A DNA stretch of 64,000 nucleotides from Schistocerca nitens. Lineage: Eukaryota > Arthropoda > Insecta > Orthoptera > Acrididae. A program made the translations under genes and the position numbers. Positions 57,957 through 64,000 of the stretch are shown here, one piece after another. Position 1 is the stretch's first letter. Each line of letters opens with the position of its first letter. The DNA lies in NCBI RefSeq assembly GCF_023898315.1, contig NC_064616.1, forward strand, positions 545,715,602-545,779,601, given 5' to 3'. The notes beneath the pieces are model-generated. The model searched no databases. It had not been told where the DNA came from and worked only from the letters and a program-made list of their open reading frames with translations.

Positions 57957-60168
57957 AAAGTCTCTCCTGTTAAAAGATAGAAAACAATCCAAAGCTGTCT
58001 GCAGCATGTGCTCTGCCCTCTCTGAGTCCGGCATCAGAGCCCGACGTACACCAATGGGAAGTGCAACGGTTCTTCTGCTGAACTTCCCGTGCTTATCTGC
58101 GGATGGCGCAGCACAAACAAATCGATTAGCCTATAGGCAGTACAAGCAATGAAATGTCTACAATAGTCTATATGGAAGAAAAGGAAGTAATATCCTACAC
58201 ATGGATTTAATCTGAGGTGTAATTGAGTTAGATTTTATCAGACTGACACAAATTTGCATGTAAAAAAAGACTAATTTGAATTATAACGTATCGTCAGAAT
58301 GAAAAGAAACGTTGCATTGTGCTTCGCTGCTTTTCACATGGGCTGATCACATATCTCATGTAATCAAGAAAACAAAACAAAAAAGGAAAAAAACATTAAC
58401 GCAATGAAATCTGTAGCTGCAACTTGGTTAGACAAAGGAGTGAGTAGCGCAGTAGTAAATTAATCAGACTCACACGATAAATGAAAGACGATCTTCCGCT
58501 CATAGGGTCTGAATCGAATATCGAAAATCCGTCTCCTGTACTGTGGACATCAGGAGACTTAGTCTGTGCCATTGACCGTTGGACTGAAACAGACAACAAA
58601 GTAAACCCATCTGGAATTCCTTTCAGATAATAGTTGGAAACCTCGATATTCACTATTAAAATTTAATGAAAAATTGGATTGGCACAATCATTTCAAGTTT
58701 AAGTACTTAAATTAATCTTTATTGGACCCACTTTGTTCGTGTCTTTACTCATGGTTCAAGATACAAAGACACTTCAGCAGTAAGATGTCCATTTTTTCTC
58801 TCCTAATGAAAATTGCAAGCACTTTCGTCTACCCCCATATGGTTCAATTTTTACGGCAACAGCGGTTCGAGAGCTCCTCAAATCTGGTTCACAAACAACG
58901 GTCCGGAATTTACTGATTCGTTTCAGCCTCGAAGAGCGTAATGCAACTCATTAAAACCCTAATGGAACAGTAAAATTAATATTAGAATACTGACTATCTT
59001 AAGAGAATCATTGCTAAATAAACGGAGGGGTATGAGAATTCACTTTCTACAGTCCCCAGCTGGGGTGACATTGGTTTATAATGATAAGGGCGACTAGGTG
59101 GTAAAGAAAGCCTGTTTTTCTGGTCCTGTCTTGAACGTTAGTCTGCCAACTTCATATATCATGCTATAGATGTGGAAAATGACCGAGGAAGCATCAGCAG
59201 ACGACTGGCGCCTATAAATCTGCTATAGAATGGATACTACAGTGCGGTCCTACTTGTAATATGAAACTCCTCCCATGTTTCAATAATTTTAGGTGAGCAG
59301 TAAGTTGAAAACTACCTACCTATAAATGCGAAGTAACTATAGTTCAAATTGTTACCACTTACAACGGATAGGCTCAATGATAACACATTCTGCTGCTATC
59401 AGAAGACAGGAGACTTAAATCACTTCCTGTTTCTCTGCAGTTTCTTGGAAGCACAACAAATCTGTTTTTTTCGAAAACGTTATCAAATTTAAGGTGTCAC
59501 GTTAAAAAAATTGCTCCTGTATTATTGTGTCATAAAGATGCTTAAAAATGTGGATAGTCCTTTCTATAGGAGATAGTAGTGTGTGTATCTGAAATTTGGT
59601 GTTCTTTCTGTAACTGCATAAACCTTCTAACTTCCAGGTGTACCCTTAGCAGTCTCTATTAAGATCTGGTGTTTATATTCTATTTCGCCTGTAGTTAAAG
59701 TGTCAACATTACTTAGCTGTAGATATAAAACATTATGTCTATAGTTGATGCACAGATATTTCATAGCTAAGAGTACTGAACTTATATGGAGATTATAAAT
59801 TGATTTTCAAACCTTTTTGAACAAACTGTTAATGTCGTTATTTCTCTGTATATATGACTTTGCATTAGCTGTGTGGTTGAAGAAAGCCAATCACAAAGAT
59901 CGTCATTCCTTTCCCAAGTGTCTGTTCATCTCATATTATAACAAAAAAATGTTCCTCCCTCCTTACAATATTTTGTCATATTCGGTGAACTTGGTACAGT
60001 ACTGCTCCTCACGTGCCTTGTACATGTTGCCTGTATTCATACATAGACCAATGACATAAATCTATGATTGAATGACCCAATGCAAGTCGACACTGCTTTA
60101 AGATAATAACCATTCACAATTGTTTCCTTCTCATTTATGATTCACGAGTTCTCTTCTCAGTACTAGTT

Positions 60169-60401
60169 GGTTTGTTGATTTGAGGGAAGAGACCAAACAG
60201 GAAGATCATCGATCCCATCGGATTACGGAAGGATGAGAAAGGGTATCTGCCGTATCCTTTAAAAGGAAGCATCCCGGCATTTGCCTGAAGCAATTTAGGG
60301 AAATCGCGGAAAATCTAATTCAGGATTGCCGCATGCGGGATTGAACAGTCGTCCACTCGAATGCGACTCGAGTGTGCTAACCACTGCGCCGCCTCGCTCG
60401 G
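60169..60401 (-). mobile_element. Second-family SINE (right-arm copy)
   Basis: The minus strand starts CCGAGCGAGGCGGCGCAGTG and has GTTCAATCCCGCATGCGGCA; the tail ends near 60169. Same site as 10925-11153 in the left arm, so it is a pre-duplication insertion. Confidence 0.8.
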
Positions 60402-62145
60402 ATGTAAGTATCGTAATAACGCATAATTAATGCTGTGATGTTTTTCTTTAGCTGTTATCCCATACCAATTAGTACTGTTTGCATAGTCTATGATACAACT
60501 ATAACTAGGTTATGAGACAAGGTTTGATGATGATTGTAAATGATATATGATTTCGTCTAAATTATCTGTTCTTCATTTAATGATATGGCTTTCTCTCTCA
60601 AGGAGCAGTTAGTGAACAGTTCCAGTCATTTTTGTTTCATTCCCAGGACAAAGATATCAATTAATATTACACTGAGAACTGCATCAGTGTTCATATTTAT
60701 AACTCCATTAGATGAGGTATAGTGTCGAATGATGAACCTGTGCATCATAAATGTAAAAAATAGTGTGGTTATAATAAATAAGCAATTCATACGTTATATA
60801 TTAACCATGTGCGTCATAGCGATGGTATTGAGACCGATGTTTAAAAGTCCTTTACGTGTGAAGAAGCTTGTATATGTACTTGCTTCAGTCTTCTTTATCA
60901 GATGGATGGAACTTGGTTTCATAGCTGAATCTGCGCTTTTATATGATAATATATCACAGGAAAGTACGTTACATTAACAAAATTTTATTGTAATGTAATT
61001 CTACTCTATCTTGAGATCTTATTTTATAATAACTTGTACTGAATATCTTATAATATTGCCTGGTTTTAAATTCGGTATTTTCAACCATACGAACGTTTAT
61101 ACCTGGAAAATGTCTGAGACCATGTAATATTTATTTCAGACGTTTCCCCTTAGTATGATACTCATCTTGTGCTGGTGATCGACTGTACATTTCATTGGGA
61201 ATTAACTTACATCCTGTGTTCTTCATGTGTTGGACAATAGTTCACGTAAATCATTCAGCATCGTTAGGCTCCAGTTACTCAATATGTATCTTTGCTTGTG
61301 TAAATCTTTTATCATAGTTGTGGCATATATTTTTCTGATGCAGTTCCATGTAACATATTTAGTTGGTACATGGTGATGCATAATAAACGGAATAAGAATA
61401 TCATAAAAAATACTGTGATGGCCGGTCGCTTAATATCAACCAAAAAAGCCCAAAAAATGCCATGTTGAACGCTAAACAATATTACACACTCAAAAATGCC
61501 ACGCTTCTTGATTTTATCGAAAATTACTTCTAGTAAATGTGTTTTAGCTTTGTCACTTTGGCAGATCAGGTCCCACAGTGTGAAAGCAACTTTCATGAAA
61601 TATTTGCAACCTCATTAACGATTCTCGAATACTGTTTATACAATTACATAAAAAGTACGGGATAATTGAATATGCAAATTTAAGTGTTTGTCACTCTGAA
61701 GTAGCTGCTGACTACTGACAAAGTGCTGTCATGGCAACTTTTTTTAACCCAGTTATTCAGTAAATGAGTCTGCTTGATGTACTGTTTTGTTCATTTGCAT
61801 CAGAATTCATTATCGCGCAGAATATTTCACTTGGGCAAGTAAGTAACATTCTCTTTAGCCCCTGTGTCCTAATATGTTGCTTATCAACACAAGCGTCTCC
61901 TGTTGCTATTGTACCACTTCATTCAGAAAAAAGCGCACTAATGGCCATATATTTTGGGTTGTTTCCCTGGCTATTTATCAGTATTTTGGTGGCGTGCACT
62001 CCCTTGCCTGTTGCAGACATTCAAAGCTCGCAACTTCCTCATATAATTCAACACAATGCAAGTACGTTAATTCCCACAATGATTTTTCGAGGCTTACTGC
62101 TGAATTAGCGGCTGGGGGCGCAGGGCGACAGCTAGGTGCAGGAGG

Positions 62146-63075
62146 TGTGGATTGCTGACCGCTGGCGCTCCTCACTGTTCTGCTCGTCTGGCTACAATGG
62201 GACAACCCGCCGTCACATCGATCTCGTTTCCTTGATTTATGTGTCTGACTGAATATTATTTAATAAAAATAGTGCATCCGCAAAACATCTTTATACGGAA
62301 ATATTTCGTGTAACTTCTATGAACGGAGTTTGTCGAGTAATTCAGTAGTTCACTTACAAACAGTACATATATAACTACACCTGAGGTGCAATAGTACAAC
62401 AAATAAAAAATAAAAAAGAAAGAAAGGATAGCTGCAGGCGGAATTAAATCACTCAACACAAATTCATTATTTTATTCTGTCATAAGATCTAAGGCATTCA
62501 ACAAGGTTACGGGCTTCACCATTACTGAAGAAAGAGTAATTAATGTGCACTTTCCTCCTGACACAGTTGTGTTTTAGTATCAATTTCCAACAGAAGCAAT
62601 GGGCCACTACAAGTCTCTTTAAGACGATACTTTCAGCTAACAGTAAGTATTTAGAATGCATCTGCCATGTCCTTGAACTATGTGAATGCCAAAGAACAAC
62701 TGCTGTGTCGCGCCCAGCTTTTAACGATTACTAGTCTATTTATTTTAAGCTCTTCTGCCTCTCTTAGTTCATCTACAGGTTATAAGATGACGTAGAACCA
62801 CTGTTTTAACATGAGCGTGCTTCTGCTCATTCATTTCTCCCTAATAACTTTGTGTGTGCGTCTCCACATGTCACTTTCCTTATTTGAGTCATTCCCATTA
62901 CGTCATTTAGCTTAAAATAATTATTTTCTGTAAGTATAAAGCATCCACAGCTTGAAAAAACACGGCGGAAAATTTATTTTAAAAAAAACAACGATTGTTT
63001 CAGTTTAGTTTTTGTACATATTTTAATTTATACCTGATGTCTCCCCTAAAAGCCGTCAGGCGCATTTTCTCATGT
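62146..63075. other. Outside the duplication; no gene recognised
   Basis: A GC-rich opening (62146-62220) is followed by AT-rich sequence. No open frame longer than about 70 codons carries any motif. Confidence 0.5.
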
Positions 63076-63387
63076 GTTTCGGCAGATATTTGCAATTTCG
63101 TATCTGCAACGTGTGGCTGGTGTAAGAACAAACAAACACTGATCATCGCATATTTCATACTACGCCAATCGTAGATTGAATGTGTTTATTTCTTCCCCGT
63201 TTGACTGTCCTTGTTAACAAATATCGATGAAATGAACGTCGCATTAGACCAAATTGGGACCGCTCTGTTGTTTGTTCGTAACGGGAAACAAAATAGGACG
63301 TCGCATCAAAGGGTTGATTAGCATCATTTGTTTGGGCTGCGTCCCGCAACGCATTGCAAATACAAAACTGCAAATATCTGCCGAAAC
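63076..63387. mobile_element. 312-bp MITE with about 36-bp terminal inverted repeats
   Basis: GTTTCGGCAGATATTTGCAA at 63076 is repeated in inverted form ending at 63387 (TTGCAAATAC to CTGCCGAAAC). Each repeat is about 36 bases with few mismatches. No transposase is inside. Target duplication is unclear; a CGAAACGCCGAAACGCCG repeat follows the right end. Confidence 0.7.
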
Positions 63388-64000
63388 GCCGAAACGCCGA
63401 AAAAATTTCCCTTGTTTCGTAATAGAGACACTCTGTATATCTTAAAAATGCTTATTAACGGTAGTAACTATATACTAATATCCACATGATTTTACTACCA
63501 TTCAGACTTAAGCGTCTGGTACAGAGTTCATAAAATCACTTTCAGACTATTTCTCTACCGAAGACCACCGCGACCGGCAATTTCATGGAAAACTTTTGGC
63601 TGAAATGAAAATCCCTTGTTTGAATGCTTGTCACCACAATTCGCTGATCATACTCGTGACACACTCAACCCACTAAATCGCGATTTTACAATATGATCTA
63701 CCCTTCTTCCAACTATTTTGATGTTTTACGTCAGTGCTACGTGGTAAGGATCCGCTACCGCACAGCTGTACTCCAAAGGTGGACAGACAAGCGCGGCGTA
63801 AGCAGTCTCTTTTCGAATACTCCATCGTATAAGTACTCTGCCAGTAAATCACATCTTCAGTTTGCCTTCTTCACATTGTTTTCTACGTGATTTTCCTATT
63901 TACGTTGTTTTGAACTGTAATCCTTAGGTATTTAATTGCATTTACAACCTTTAAACATGTGTTATGTATCGTGTAACCGCAATTTAGCAGACTTCTTTTA
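63388..64000. other. No gene recognised
   Basis: AT-rich. ACCACCGCGACCGGC at about 63566 resembles the head of the first-family SINE, a possible tiny remnant. Confidence 0.4.

Larger units (their letters stand above)
50955..62145 (-). repeat. Right arm of the giant inverted duplication
   Basis: This is the reverse complement of the left arm, collinear throughout. Homology fades near 50955 (inner) and near 62145 (outer), after an AATTAGCGGCTGGGGGCGCA stretch that still aligns to left 9180-9230. Subtracting the right-only segment at 56329-57956 leaves about 9.6 kb. It lacks the Tc1, LINE and SINE insertions of the left arm and keeps their target sites. Confidence 0.9.

Noticed and set aside
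9181..62145. Arms as terminal repeats of one giant DNA transposon (Maverick/Polinton-like)
   Set aside because: No protein-primed DNA polymerase, packaging ATPase, capsid or matching integrase is visible in the spacer, the arm tips do not form clean termini, and the arms contain unrelated elements.

Overview
This 64-kb window looks like non-genic chromosomal DNA of a large-genome insect. The repeats point to a grasshopper or locust (Schistocerca-like, recognised from memory and not by search). It contains six copies of one tRNA-derived SINE with the same B-box core, a second SINE family, several Tc1/mariner families, non-LTR elements with a (GTAGAT)n tail, a Penelope-like element and at least three Ty3/gypsy elements. 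I see no host protein-coding gene, rRNA, functional tRNA gene or CRISPR array, and no bacterial or viral genome.

The large-scale structure is a long, diverged inverted duplication. A left arm (about 9181-21411) reappears in reverse complement as a right arm (about 50955-62145), around a 29.5-kb spacer. After younger insertions are subtracted, both arms are about 9.6-9.9 kb. Three older insertions are shared by both arms: a second-family SINE, a mariner-type MITE and a transposase-derived element with a helix-turn-helix relic. Three younger insertions occur only in the left arm (a Tc1 copy, a 5'-truncated LINE and a SINE), and the right arm still carries each unoccupied target site. A segment of about 1.6 kb occurs only in the right arm.

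Left flank (1-9180): a gypsy-type Gag ORF of 756 aa and a protease ORF joined by a convincing -1 frameshift signal lie on the minus strand, with no reverse transcriptase, integrase or recognised LTR. A non-LTR reverse transcriptase relic directly abuts it. Bases 1-3018 and 7766-9180 are unresolved.

Spacer (21412-50954): a graveyard of nested elements. In order: a fold-back MITE carrying a 40-bp patch of Penelope sequence, a second LINE family, a SINE, a Penelope 3' end with a GIY-YIG domain, a nearly intact Tc1 copy with one stop codon, a degraded antisense Tc1, a mariner relic, a 375-codon open frame fusing LINE reverse transcriptase to Tc1 transposase, a degraded gypsy element (33.4-39.5 kb, plus strand), a possible piggyBac relic, and a second degraded gypsy element (43.9-48.4 kb, minus strand). 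SINEs are scattered among them.

Right flank (62146-64000): mostly unresolved, with one 312-bp terminal-inverted-repeat element.

The items most worth following up are the inverted duplication with its empty-site record, the Gag-frameshift-protease locus, the RT-transposase fusion frame, and the DD32E spacing of the otherwise intact Tc1 transposase.
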